In this document: one piece after another, positions 1 to 12,039 of the stretch
Numbering within the stretch: the stretch's first letter is position 1
Layout: every line of letters begins with the position of its first letter
Assembly: GCA_015680905.1 (NCBI GenBank)
Contig: CM027377.1
Span: 15,772,501-15,836,500 of the forward strand
DNA length: 64,000 nucleotides
Direction: 5' to 3'
Origin: Coptis chinensis
Taxonomy: Eukaryota > Streptophyta > Magnoliopsida > Ranunculales > Ranunculaceae
Notes under the pieces: model-generated
What the model was told of the DNA's origin: nothing
Seen by the model: the letters and a program-made list of their open reading frames with translations, nothing else
Database searches by the model: none
Made by a program: the position numbers and the translations under genes

Positions 1-224
1 CATTTGATTGTGATATTTTCAGTCGGATCCAATGGGTCATATGCATCTGTCACAAATGAGAGATCCCAAAACTCATGAACAAGACAAAGGGGAAAAAAAG
101 GGTAAGGGGTATAGAAGGGCAGCAATCAAATTATGACTCAGAACTCACCTTCACCATAGAAGATCATAAACGTGAAGAAAACTGAGAACAAGAGGAATTG
201 AAGTGAGAGAGGGTAACGAGACAT
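1..224 (-). CDS. COBRA-like protein, 5' end only (exons 224-149 and 46-1)
   Basis: Only the first 40 or so codons are inside the window; the gene runs off the left edge. Exon 1 starts at the ATG at 224-222 and ends at 149; the intron (148-47) opens with GTGAG and closes with CAG and splits a codon in phase 1. Exon 1 encodes a signal peptide: a short start (MSRYPLS) and a hydrophobic core (LQFLLFSVFFTFMIF). Exon 2 continues with DAYDPLDPTENITIKW, which matches the conserved beginning of mature COBRA-family proteins (usually AYDPLDPxGNITIKWD). Family knowledge: COBRA and COBRA-like proteins are secreted, GPI-anchored wall proteins needed for oriented cellulose deposition and anisotropic cell expansion. 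The CCVS-type cysteine region and the GPI signal would lie outside the window, so which COBRA-like paralogue this is cannot be said. It is the only host gene I can support here. Confidence 0.8.
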
Positions 225-430
225 TTTTTTTTGTTTATTTAATTTGGTTGAGAGAGAAGAATAGCTACGGGAGAGAGAAAAGTATGAGAGAAATTTTGGA
301 GACAGAAATAAAAGAGAGAGAGAGAGAGAGATTACGGTGGGTTTTTTTTTTGTTTTTTAGATTACTAATCTTGTGGGATCTCATAATGTTTAGTCCGTTA
401 ATTACTAACTTAAGTACGTACTTCTAAGAT
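225..430 (-). promoter_or_regulatory. 5' leader and proximal promoter of the COBRA-like gene, with a CT microsatellite
   Basis: Upstream of the minus-strand ATG the gene strand is rich in CT and A. A (CT)n run lies at 313-331 (read as AG on the plus strand). Pyrimidine microsatellites of this kind are common in plant 5' leaders. I see no convincing TATA box. Helitron-derived sequence begins about 280 bp upstream of the ATG, so the host promoter proper is short or includes transposon DNA. Confidence 0.4.
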
Positions 431-639
431 CGGGATTGTATGCGGAATAACGAGATTCAGTTAAAGACGTTGGGCTTAAATAAATTATATCAAACCAAAA
501 TAAATTACATGTGGAAAATTAAATTATACAAAAAATAACGTCACAAAATATATAATATAAAATGAAAAAACAAATAACGCCAAAGCAATAATGACAAATA
601 TTTTAAAATATATATAATACAAAATGAAACTAACGTCAA

Positions 640-1620
640 AGAACAATTAAAGGGGAACTGAAAACTGGATGCAAATGCATCGAACTGACCTCAAATAATA
701 TTTAACGGGAAATCGGAAACTAGATGCAAATGTAAGCATTAAACTAATCTTAAAAGATAATTAATAGAAAATCAGAATATGAATACAACTGCATTAAACT
801 AACCTCAAAGAATAATTAACGAGAAATCAAAACTTGGATGCAAATACATTAAACTAATATAAAAAAATAATTGTTGGGAAATCGGAAACTGAATGCAAAT
901 GTATTGAACTAACCCTCAAAGATTAAATTAACGGGAAATCAAAAACTAGATGCAACTGCATTAAGCTAACAAATAAGAAAAATTAATTATAAATTGTAAA
1001 CATTATGCAAATATATGGAACTAATCTTAAAGAATAATTAACGGGAAATCAGAACCCGGCTGCAACTGCACTAAACTAATCTCAAAAAATTAAATAAACT
1101 GGATGCAAATGCATTGAACTAACCACAAGAAATAATTAACGGGAAATCAGAAACTGGATTCAAATTCATTGAACTAACTTCAAACAATAATTAATGGGAA
1201 ATTGGAAACTGGATGCAAATTCATTTAACTAACCTCAAACAATAATTAACGAGAAATTGAAAACTAGATGCAAATACAATCTTATCAAATAATAAATGAG
1301 AAATTGAAAACTGGATACATATGCATTAAACTAATCTCACAGAATAATTAACAGAAAATCAGAAACTAGACGCAAATGCATTGAACTGACCTCAAAGAAT
1401 AATTAACAGAAAATTGGAAATTGGATGCAAATGTATTGAACTAACCACAAAGAATAATTAACGATAAATTGGAAACTGGATGCAACTGTATTGAACTAAC
1501 CTCAAAAAATAAATAACAGGATTCGAAAATTGGATGCAACTGTATTGAACTAACCTCAAAATATAAATAATGGAAAATCAGAAACTGGATGCAAATGTAT
1601 TGAACTAACCTCAAAACATA
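640..1620 (+). repeat. 55-bp minisatellite, block 1
   Basis: About 17 imperfect copies of a 55-bp unit. Recurrent landmarks in each unit are AATTAACGGGAAATC, then GGAAACTGGATGCAAATG, then CATTGAACTAACCTCAAAG. Units diverge mainly by point changes, with a few short indels. The same unit returns at 2165-2935, 8590-9520 and 10060-11560. It is AT-rich and non-coding. Confidence 0.85.
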
Positions 1621-2035
1621 ATTGGGTTATATGTTATGAGAATGTCTCGATAAGTATAGTTTTGCATTTAAAATGGTGTTTATCTTATCTCTTTCCGTAT
1701 GATTGGAAACTTCTTGCTATTCAAGTAGCTTCAATATATATGAACTTCGCCTTATAGGCAATCTCACAAAACTTCACTCAAACTTCTATTATTAAACAAC
1801 AAAATGAAGTTGAAGGGTTTTATCAAAGGTGAGTTTATTTTTTTTAATGGAAAGTGAGGTTTTCAAGTTATAAAAAAATTTAGATGAGTGAACAATATAA
1901 TACGAATATATAATGGGCCCCATATATAATAGTTCTGCATATTTGTAAATATTTTTCAGAATAATTAATATAACAACACCCATTCTTAGATAATCTTTGA
2001 AGATTCCACATAGTGAGTCATGCATAATTTAAAGA
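1621..2035 (+). repeat. Spacer between minisatellite blocks, copy 1
   Basis: A stretch of about 400 bp without the 55-bp unit, starting TTGGGTTATATGTTATG and containing GAATGTCTCGATAAGTATAG. Related sequence occupies the equivalent place at 9520-9960, and a shorter, more diverged version follows the third block at 11560-11900. Block plus spacer therefore forms a higher-order unit. Confidence 0.7.
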
Positions 2036-2164
2036 ATAATTAACGGGAAATCGGGAACTGGATAATCTTCGATGATCCCACAGAGTAAATCAAGCATAAT
2101 TTATTTTTTATGTCATATTTGCAAGGACACTACAGATGGATCAGTAGAAGTTGGTATTACACAC

Positions 2165-2935
2165 CACATTGGATAATTAAAAGAAAATCGAAAACTAGAT
2201 TCAAATACATAACTGAGCTCAAAGAGTAATCAATGGGAAATCGAAAACTTTATGCAAATACAATAAACTAAACTTAACAAGCAATTAACTACAAATCAGA
2301 AACTAGATGCAATTGCATGCATTAAACTAATGTCAGAGAATAACTAACGGGAAATTAGAAATTGGATGCAAATCCTTGAAAAACATTTAACGGGAAATCG
2401 GAAACGGTATGCAAAAACATCAAACAAACCTCAAATAATAATTAATGGGAAACCGGAAACTGGATGCAAATGCATTAAACTAAACTCAAAAAATAATTAA
2501 AAGAAAATCAAAAGCCAAATGCAATTGTATTGAACTAACCTCATAGAATAATTGGTGGAAAATCGGAAACTAAATGCAAATACATTGAAATAACCTCAAA
2601 GAATAGTTAACGGGAAATTAGAAACCGGATGTAATTACATCGAACTAACCTCAAAGCATAAATAATCCGAAACTAGATGCAGATGTAATAAACTAACCTT
2701 AAAGAGTTATTAATGAGAAATCAAAAACTGGATGCAAATGCAATGGACTAATCTCAAAGACTAATTAACATAATATTGAAAAATGGATGAAATTGCACTG
2801 AACTAACCTAAATGAATAATTAACGGGAAATCATAAATTTGATGTAACTGCATAGAACTTACCTAAAGAAATAATTAATCGAAAATCAGAAACTTAATGT
2901 GAATGTATTGAACTAACCTCCAACATCTGATGAAA
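2165..2935 (+). repeat. 55-bp minisatellite, block 2
   Basis: About 13 to 14 diverged copies of the same 55-bp unit as at 640-1620, following a short stretch (2036-2164) with only partial units. Collinear with 10060-11040 of the complete Helitron downstream. Confidence 0.8.
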
Positions 2936-3081
2936 TTTTTTACGACTCCAATAAAAAAACATTGCTAAATCTACTCCAAAAACTTATGCTAATAATTATC
3001 AGTCATTGAATTCCTCACAAAAATTTAGGGGATGTGAATTTTAGAAATGATTTCGGCCATATGGCCAAGTCTAAAACCTTG

Positions 3082-3218
3082 TCTATATACTAAAGCAGAA
3101 ACTTCCAATAGAAGATTTTATCTCTCCTATGAGGCACTATAATGTGGGAGTTAGTCTTTTCTCTCTCTTATGTGACACTCTAATATGAAAGATAGTATAT
3201 ATTTTCTAATAGCCTACA
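3082..3218 (+). mobile_element. Helitron 5' fragment
   Basis: Begins TCTATATACTAAAGCAG, the start of this Helitron family, and matches the first 140 or so bases of the copy that begins at 3219. It stops after AGCCTACA, where the next full 5' end starts. Either the remainder was lost, or the downstream Helitron inserted into it after an A, as Helitrons do. Confidence 0.6.
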
Positions 3219-6200
3219 TCTACTATCTATATACTAAAGCAGAGTCCTCCAATGGAGGATTTTCTCTCTCCTATGTGGCACTCTAATATGAGAGTTAGCA
3301 TTTTATCTTTTCTATGTGGCACTCTAATATGAAAGATAGTCTTTTCTAATACCCTACAATCCCACGTACATGCAACCCCTTTGTAGAGTTTGAGTATATT
3401 TATAATTCTTATATTTGGAGAGTTTGAGTGTATTTATAATTCTTATATATTTGATCAAATAAAAAAAATTACTAAAAAATAGGTGATTTGTAAAAGGTAG
3501 TTCTCTATTACGAATTAAATACTTTTAGTGTTCCAATTTTTATATATTTGATCAAATAAAAAAAGGGTGAATTTGAGTTATCCCTGCAAATTTATGTAGC
3601 ATTTTGTGTTTAACCCCCAAATTTTGAATCATCACACTTAGACCCCCACTCAGTCTCAGACCTCTAATAGAACTGTTCATATTTTCTATAATGCCCAAAC
3701 TACCCTTTTAAGAAAATTGTGGGAGCAAGTTGTTCCCCCTCCCTAATTAAACATGGTCCACTCCAATAACTTTGATTAGAAACCCCCAACTTAGCGTTTT
3801 ATTTGGCTTCTCACTTTATTTCTCATCTCCTCGCTTCGTCTGCTAAATTTCCAACATCCATTTCTCAACCTCGAAACAACTACTTCTTACACTGAAGTCC
3901 ACGATCTCGTAATTCTCTTCGGTATTTTATGGGGGTTTATTCTTTTGTGTGAAAGTGATGATTGGGTAAGGCATAGTACATTTCGCTGATGCGTTTAATC
4001 TAAAGAAGGAAATATATGTGAATATAGAATCTCTCTTAAGTTGTTTGTCTTAATGAGCTAATTTTGTCTTGTTTTATGTATTGCATTGTTCTTGTATTTG
4101 GACAGTAATGAGATTTTGGATTTGGTCATGATTAGCATAGACGAGAACAATAATTAGGTGTTTGTTTGGTACTTACTTTGGTATATGTCTTGATTCATAG
4201 GTTTAAGTTTTTGTTTTCGGTTTAGGATTTCAGCTTAACCAAAGGGAATAAACATGTGGTTCTTTAGAATATGCCTTGATTCATAGGTTAAGTTTATCAG
4301 ACAATGGCAAAGTATTCACAATACATTGAATTTGGAGTCGTGGCGTGTAATGTAAGAAAGGAAAAAAAAGGTTGGGGGGAATCAGGAATGGTTGCCTATG
4401 TTAATACTTTTGTTGGCTCCCTGAATCCAAAGTAGATCTCCTTCTAATAAATACTAGTAGTCTAGTTTAGTAAGTAATTTTGCAGTTATTGTACTTTCTC
4501 TTCTTCGGATTATTCCTAGGGGTTGTTGTAGTAAATGTAATATTACCGTATTATGCTTTTAATGACATTCTATTTTATTTCTCCGATCCTCAAACAAGTC
4601 TTCAAATCTCAACTTGGCATCATATTGAGTCATCAACCCCTCATAGATTAAGTGGGTGCAGAGTGCTTCGTGAGTCTATATAGGTGTTGAATCCTTTATC
4701 AAACCAGATTTTCAGTGTTGAACGAATATTCAATCACTTGAAATCTGGAAAATAAGTAGTGCTCAGTTATCGTTCATTTAAATTCTTACGAGCAGCTATT
4801 TAACGTTCATAATAGGAATGAAAGCAAATCACATGACTAGTGATTCTGTATAAGATTGTGCGGATCTTTTTAATGGATTTCTTTTGTAATGAAAAGTAAA
4901 ATTAGGCTGTGCGTAGGTTCAACTCGATATAGACATTTTGATGTGCATTAACTGTGAGATTGTCGATTCGAGTAGGAGATCGTGGATTCCAGGGTAACAA
5001 GTAATTCTTTCGAAGTTGAGAAATGAATGTTGAGAAATGGATGTTAGGAGATGAGAAATAAAATGAAAAGCAAAATAAAACCCTAAGTTTGGGGGGGGGG
5101 GGGGGTTAAATCAAAGTTATTGGAGTGGGCCATGTTTAATTGGGGGTGGGGGAACTTGCTCCAACAATTTTTTTGAAAGGGTAGTTTGGGTATTATAGAA
5201 AACACGAACAGTTATGTTAGAAGTCTGAGACGGAATAAGGGTCTAAGTGTGATGATTCAAAATTTGGGGGTTAAACACAAAACACTACATAAGTTTGGGG
5301 GGATAAATCAAATTCACCCATAAAAAAATTGCTAAAAAATAGGTGATTTGTAGAGTACCAACTTATTTCGAATATATCCTTAACGTGGCCTTAAAAACAC
5401 TACATTTTCTGTAGTTAATAACTTATTATAGGGTGTAAAATCAACTTCCGACTGTTCCCCACATTCTCTAAGGATTATGTGAGATATACCGAATTAGAAC
5501 ACTCAAAATGTTAATCGCATAACCCTTTCATATACCTGAAATTTGCATTTGTTGTTGGTTATTAACTTCCCGAGTAAGTGCCCAAATACCCATCACGCAC
5601 TCTCACATTTTTAATATATACATTTTTCTTCCTTTATGTTTTTCTTTCTTGGATCTCATTCTGATTTTCAAACACATGCAGGCTACAATATGATAATACA
5701 TATTGAAAGTCTAAACCTGTAAAAAGAACACCGACTTATTATGAAGGGGTGCTTTTATTTGCACATTTGATTTATACTTATTTGTATGATATTGTTTCTT
5801 TAGACAATCTAATTATATATCTAATAATCATCCAAACACGCACAACCTCTCACATACATACACTCGAACACTCGATTCAGAAAATGCCAAAGTTAACACA
5901 AGATAAAATACTAAGGTGCAAACTCTCCCAAATTCTTTCTCATTAATGTGTAGAACTGTGCTTCTATCGGTTAAAAAACATTATGAAAGGATCGGACGAT
6001 CACTGATAGTTATATTTGGAAGACAAGTAGATGTAATGCATGGTTATGCATGTGATGTTTTTCTATTCAATGTATATAGAACAATAGAATACGTTTACAT
6101 GTGAATCCATAGAGTTTTTTCCATTACAATGAGAGCTGACTATAACAATCTAGATTTTGTATTCGGATATCATCGGAAAACACAAATGAACTCAAAAACA

Positions 6201-8009
6201 AAATTGTATTTGGCATTTGGGACGGTTTCCTTTAGGGCCCAAATGGTAAGCAAAACCTTAAGTATATGTACTTGACTAATTTCATTTATAAACAATACAT
6301 TAGCTTTCTTTGAACTGAATATATGCAATCTTCTTACATTTTATTTCAGGTCCTGTAACAAAAATTGGAATTGACTTTTATAACAAATACAAGATACGGT
6401 GAGTGAAATCATGTCATTCAGGAGCGATGATTAAATTAACTGATCGAGGCGGTTATCATTGGTTTCCTAAGTTTTGTTCTTTTTTTTCCCGAGTACAAAA
6501 AGATGGGATAGTGCTAAAAATAAATTTTCAAAATTTGTGTTCATTATGAGTGCACGAAAATGTGATAGTGCTAAAATATATGGGTCAGAATGTTTACAGA
6601 ATATCCATATCATGCAGTAAGATCCTGCGAAATATGTTTCACCTCTCTAGCTTCATAAATGAGTATGGATGCTTATAGAATGTCCATATCATCATAGAGT
6701 AGGATCTTTCCATATACGAGCTACTCTTTGTATTGCATAAGAAAGCTATTATTGAAGTTGCATTGTGATGAGTATTTCAAAGCGATGAAACTACAATTGA
6801 ACTTGCAATAGCTCAACAACCTTTATTCGATACATAACAAACTTTGGTTGTAAAGAGTGTCACCTAAACATTTTTTGGTTTTAGGAATTTTAATAATTTT
6901 GGAGTAAAATATATCAAAGCTTAAAAATTCTTACGAGTGGTCTACTGATAATGGATGGATGATAATTCTTTAATTGATCCAAAAGAGTGAAGAGTGTTTG
7001 TGTGAATTATTGCTATGCTTATTTTTGTGGCACTTTATTGATACCATCAAACTTAACCCTTTTCAACATTAGTACAATATTGGAAGAACTTTGTGGTATT
7101 ATTTCTTCATTCGAACTTTGTTTTGCAATGTGCTTGCAAAAACATTGAGAATAGATAAATCTACTATAAGAAATAAGGAAAAAGGTGAAATAAGATGGAA
7201 TATTTAAGCATTTTATTGTAAGTTCAATTAAGGTGTGTGTTAGATGCTTCAAGTTTGTAAAGGGAATATTATTTGAAAGGCGCACTTTTCTTCCATCCAT
7301 TTGATTATTAGATTGTTCAAATCTGAAAATTAATGGTCATTACTCATTTTATCCACCCAATCTTACTTTAACACTTTGACATGTTCTCATTGATGAAAGA
7401 CATAGAACGACATGATCGATCTTCTCTGTTATTCATGTTAGAATTGAATAAGTATATTTTCCAAGTATACAAACAATCACTTAGAAAAAGGGAAAATACT
7501 TGGAGGAGTATTCTAAGTAGGTGAACGCATTTTCTTGAAAGAGAATTTTTTTTTTTGTATTCATCAATTCATCGTAGAACACGTTCATGTGATAAATCTT
7601 TTCAAGTGGGAGTAATATATTCTTTGAGGATATGGAAATAATCAATCTATTTTAGTGATTTGATAAATATTTTAGTAATTTGTACACATTAGAATGTAAA
7701 CTGAGCGGTGATGATTTACCACTAAATCACCATAAATATAAGAAAACTATTATACAAGGTACATCGAGTTTAAGATAATTTTATTTGAAAATTACAGATT
7801 AATATCCTAAACCACAAAGTGATATCTCAATTTGATCATTTAGTTTTCAGATACTTATGCACCATAATCGTTGCTCATTAACGTATTTCGGTTTATTTTC
7901 AATAAAAATATATTCTGATTTGAAAATTTGTGTAAGACATTTTGTAAAGCCTTTCAGCACACAAATATATTTAATAGATCCTGGGCGTATGCCCGAGTCC
8001 AAAATCTAG
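3219..8009 (+). mobile_element. Helitron, family A, copy 1 (non-autonomous)
   Basis: Starts TCTACTATCTATATAC after an A (3218) and ends at 8009 with CTAG, preceded by a GC hairpin (GGGC-GTAT-GCCC, about 7983-7993). These are the standard Helitron termini: 5' TC, a 3' hairpin roughly 10-12 bp before CTRR, and no terminal inverted repeats. It holds a Mutator-like insertion (3565-5319). The rest (5330-7980) has no convincing gene: short open frames are unrelated to known proteins and the sequence parallels 13200-16500 of the third copy. Transposition would need a replicase-helicase from elsewhere. Confidence 0.8.
3565..5319. mobile_element. Mutator-like element with long terminal inverted repeats
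   Basis: The ends GGGTGAATTTGA and its complement border inverted repeats of roughly 350 bp (about 3565-3915 against 4970-5319). It is flanked by a perfect 9-bp direct repeat ATAAAAAAA (3556-3564 and 5320-5328). A 9-bp target duplication with long TIRs is the hallmark of Mutator-like elements. The sister Helitrons lack it: the same place reads as uninterrupted sequence near 8350 and 13195. The interior (about 3916-4969) has no recognisable MURA transposase; I see only AT-rich sequence with a 67-codon frame at 4480-4683 that I cannot place. It is therefore non-autonomous. The right arm has a run of 15 G (5091-5105) where the left arm has only five C. Confidence 0.85.
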
Positions 8010-8589
8010 TCTACTATCTATATACTAAAGCATAGACCTTTAATAGATAATTTTCTCTCTCCTATGTGGCACTCTAATATGAGAGTTAGTTTTTTCTCTC
8101 TCCTATGTGGCACTCTAATATGAAAGATAGTCTTTTCTAATAGCCTACAATTCCACATACATAGAACCTCTTTGGAGAGTTTAAGTGTACTTTTAATTCT
8201 TATATTTGGAGAGTTTGAGTGTATTTCCAATTCTTATATATTTGATCAAATAAAAAAAAATTGATAAAAAATAGGTGATTTGTAAAAAGTAATCCTATTA
8301 TGAATCAAACATTTTTAGTATTCCATTTCTTATATATTTAATCAAATAAAAAAAATTGCTAAAAAATAAGTGATTTGTAGAAATTAATTCCCTATTATAA
8401 ATTATACAATTTTAGTGTCTATGATAAAGCACCGACTTATTTCGAATATATCCTTAACATTTCCTCAAAACATAGTTAAAAATAATTATACAAAAAATAA
8501 CATCACAAAATATATAATATAAAATATAAAAAAAAATTGCAAAGCAATAATGACAAATATTTTAAAAAATATATAATACTTAATGAAAC

Positions 8590-9520
8590 TAACGTTAAAA
8601 ATCAATTAATGGGGAACCGAAAACTGGATGCAAATGCATCGAACTAATCTCAAATAATATTTAACGGAAAATCGAAAACTAGATGCAAATGCAAGCATTA
8701 AACTAATCTTAAAAAGTAATTAATAGAAAATTGGAATATAGATATAACTGCATTAAACTAACCTCAAAAAATAATTAACGAAAAATCAAAACTTAGATGC
8801 AAATACATCAAACTAACATAAAAAAAAAAAAAATTGTCAGAAAATCGGAAACTGGATGCAAATGCACTGAGCTAACCCTCAAATATTAAATTAAAGGGAA
8901 ATCGGAAAATAGATGCAACTGCATTGAACTAACCTTAAAGAAAAATTAATTATAAATTGGAAACATGATGCAAATGTGTGGAACTAATCTTAAAAAATAA
9001 TTAAGGGGAAATCGGAAACCAGATGCAACTGTACATAACTAATCTAAAAAAATAAACTGGATGCAAATGCATTGAACTAACCTCAAGAAATAATTAACGG
9101 AAATCGAAAACTGGATGCAAATTCATTGAACTAACCTCAAACAATATTTAACGGGAAATCGGAAACTAGATACAAATGCAACTTTATCAAATAATAAACT
9201 AGAAATCGAAAACTGGATGCAAATACATTAAACTAATCTCACAGAATAATTAATGGGAAATTAGAAACTGGATGCAAATGCATTGAACTAACCTCAAAGA
9301 ACAATTAACAAGAAATTGAAAATTGGATGCAAATGTATTAAACTAATCGAAAAGAATAATTAACGAGAAATCAGAAACTGGATGCAACTGTATTGAACTG
9401 ATCTCAAAAAATAAATAACGGGAATCGGATATTGAATGCAAGTGCATTGAACTAATCTCAAAATAAAAATAACGGAAAATCAAAAACTGGATGCAAATGC
9501 ATTGAACTAACTTCAAAACA
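8590..9520 (+). repeat. 55-bp minisatellite, block 3
   Basis: About 16 to 17 copies of the 55-bp unit described at 640-1620, in the same order and with the same odd units (for example the one with GCAAGCATTAAAC near 8690 and near 735), showing that this block and block 1 come from one ancestral array rather than independent amplification. Confidence 0.85.
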
Positions 9521-9965
9521 TAGTTGGGTTATATGTTGTGGGAATGTCTCGATAAGTATAATTTTGCATTTAAAATGGTGTTTATCTTATCTCTTTCTGT
9601 ATGATTGGGAACTCCTTGCTATTCAAGTAGCTTAAATATATATGAACTTCACCTTATTAGGCAATCTCATAAAACTTCAATTAAACTTCTATTATTAAAC
9701 AACAAAATGAAGTTGAAGGCAGGGTTTTATCAAAGGCGAGTTCTTTTTTTGTAATGGAGAGTGAGGTTTTCATGTTATAAGAAATTTGGTTGAGTGATCA
9801 ATAAAATATTAATATATAATAGTTCTGCATATTTGCAAAAAATTTCAGAATAATTAATATAACAACACCCATTCGTAGATAATCTTTGAAGATTCCACAT
9901 AATGAGTCATGCATAATTTAAAGAATAATTAATGGGAAATCGGGAACTGGATAATTTTCGATGAT
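9521..9965 (+). repeat. Spacer between minisatellite blocks, copy 2
   Basis: Matches the spacer at 1621-2035, with GAATGTCTCGATAAGTATA near 9541 and the AACTTCTATTATTAAACAAC segment further on. It separates blocks 3 and 4. Confidence 0.7.
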
Positions 9966-10059
9966 CCCACATATGTAAATCAAGCATAATTTATTTTTTA
10001 TGTTATGTTTGTAAGAACACTATAGATGGATCAGTAGAAGTTGGTATTACACACCACAT

Positions 10060-11560
10060 TGGATAATGAAAAGGAAATCGGAAAATGGATTCAAATACAT
10101 AACTGAGCTCAAAGAGTAATTAACGGGAAATCGGAAACTTTATGTAAATGCAATAAACTAAACTCAAAAAGAAATTAACTTGAATTTAGAAACTGGGTGC
10201 AATTCAATTAAACTAATGTTAGATAATAACTTACGGAAAATTTGAAATTGGATGCAAATCCTTGAAAAGTATTTAACGGGAAATTGGAAACGGTATGCAA
10301 ATACATCAAACAAACCTCATATAATAATTAATGGGATACCGGAAACTGGATGCAAATGTACTAAACTAAACTCAAAAAATAATTAACATAAAATCAAAAC
10401 TGAATGCAACTGTAGTGAACTAACCTTATAGAATAATTGGCCGAAAATCGGAAACTAAATGCAAATGCATTGAAATAATCTCAGAGAATAATTAACGGGA
10501 AATCAGAAACCGGATATAATTGCATCAAACTAACCTCAAAGCATAAATAATCAAAAACTAGATGCAGATGTATTGAACTAACCTTAAAGAGTTATTAACG
10601 GGAAATCAGAAACTGGATCTAAATGCAATGAACTAACCTCAAAGGCTAATTAACGAAACATTGAAAAATGAATGAAACTGCACTGAACTAACCTAAATGA
10701 ATAATTAAATGAAAATTATAAATTTGATGTAACTGCATTGAACTAACCTAAAAAATAATTAACGGGAAATCGAAAACTTGATCCAAATGCATTGAACTAA
10801 CCTCAAAGAATAATTAACATTAAATCGAAAATCGGATGCAACTCCATTGAACTAACCTCAAAGAATAATTAATGAAAAACCAAAAACTCGATGCAACTGC
10901 ATTAAACTAAAATCAGATATTAACTAACAGGAAATCATAAATTGGATGCAAATGCATTGAAATAACCTCAAAAAATAATTAACTGGAAATCGGAAGTCGG
11001 ATGTAATTACATCGCACTAACCTCAAAGCATAAATGTCCATTTTTTTAGCCTTCTCACATGAATAATTACGAGTAATTAGGAACCCAAAACGAAAGTAAG
11101 TTTATAAAAACATACTCTTACATGTATGCAAACTAGATAGAAATTGTAAACTATCAAACTAACCTAGAAAAACAATTAACGGGAAATCAGAAACTGGATG
11201 CAGATGTATTGAACTAACCTCAAAGAGTAATTAATGGGAGATTGGAACCTGGATGCAAATGCAACGAACTAATCTCAAATACTAATTAATGAAACATTGA
11301 AAACTGGATGCAACTGTACTGAATTAACCTTAATGAATAACTAACGGGAAATCAAAAAGTGGATGCAATTGCACTGAACTAACCTCAAATAATAATTAAC
11401 GGGAAATCGAAAACTTAATGCAACTGCATTGAACTAACCTCAAAGAATAATTAATGAGAATTTGGAAATTGGATGCAACATACTACATTAAACTAACCTC
11501 AAAGAATAATTAATGGAAAATCAAAAATTTGATGCAAATGCATTGAACTAATAACCCTAA
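10060..11560 (+). repeat. 55-bp minisatellite, block 4
   Basis: About 25 copies of the 55-bp unit, interrupted near 11030-11150 by a short non-repeat segment. Longer than its counterpart at 2165-2935 by roughly ten units, so copy number has changed between the two Helitrons. It is followed at 11565-11900 by a diverged third copy of the spacer. Confidence 0.85.
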
Positions 11561-12039
11561 AACATATTTGTATTATATGTAGGGAAAATAAATGTCTCGA
11601 CAAATATAGTTTTGCATTTTAAGTAGTGTTGACCATAATTCTTTTATTGTGATTGGGACTGCATTGCTATTCAAATAGCTTCAATATTATCTTTGCCACA
11701 TTGGGCATTCTCACAAAACTTCAATCAAATTTCTATTGTTAAACCTAATAATAAAAAGAAGTCGATGTGTTTTATCAAGGTTTGATGCTTCCTTTTTATA
11801 TAGAGTGGTGCAAGAAATTTAAATGAGTAATTAATATAATTTTCATATCTCATAGATATGCATAGTTGCAAATATTTTTTAGAGTAATTTAATATAACGA
11901 CACCCGTTCTTAGGACATGTTCATGTGATAAATATTTTCAAGTGAGAGTAGTGTATTTTTGAGAATATGGAAACAATCAATCTATTTTAGTGATTTGTAC
12001 ACATTAGTACGTAAGCTGAGCGGTGATGATTTACCGCTA

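Larger units (their letters stand above)
505..3081 (+). mobile_element. Degenerate, 5'-truncated Helitron with minisatellite
   Basis: From about 505 the sequence is collinear with the Helitron at 8010-12993 (its bases about 8480 onward), including two minisatellite blocks and the spacer between them. The 5' terminus seen in the related copies (TCTACTATCTATATAC) is missing. The right end at 3050-3081 has a short palindrome (GGCCATATGGCC) followed by CTAAAACCTTG, a degenerate form of the hairpin plus CTAG terminus of the neighbouring copies, and the next Helitron 5' end starts directly at 3082. No coding sequence is visible. Confidence 0.55.

Noticed and set aside
5091..5105. Run of 15 G as a regulatory quadruplex
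   Set aside because: A single homopolymer in a MULE arm, more likely expansion or sequencing noise than a functional site.
640..11560. Regularly spaced repeats resembling a CRISPR array
   Set aside because: The units are contiguous 55-bp tandem repeats with no unique spacers, in a plant genome inside a Helitron.
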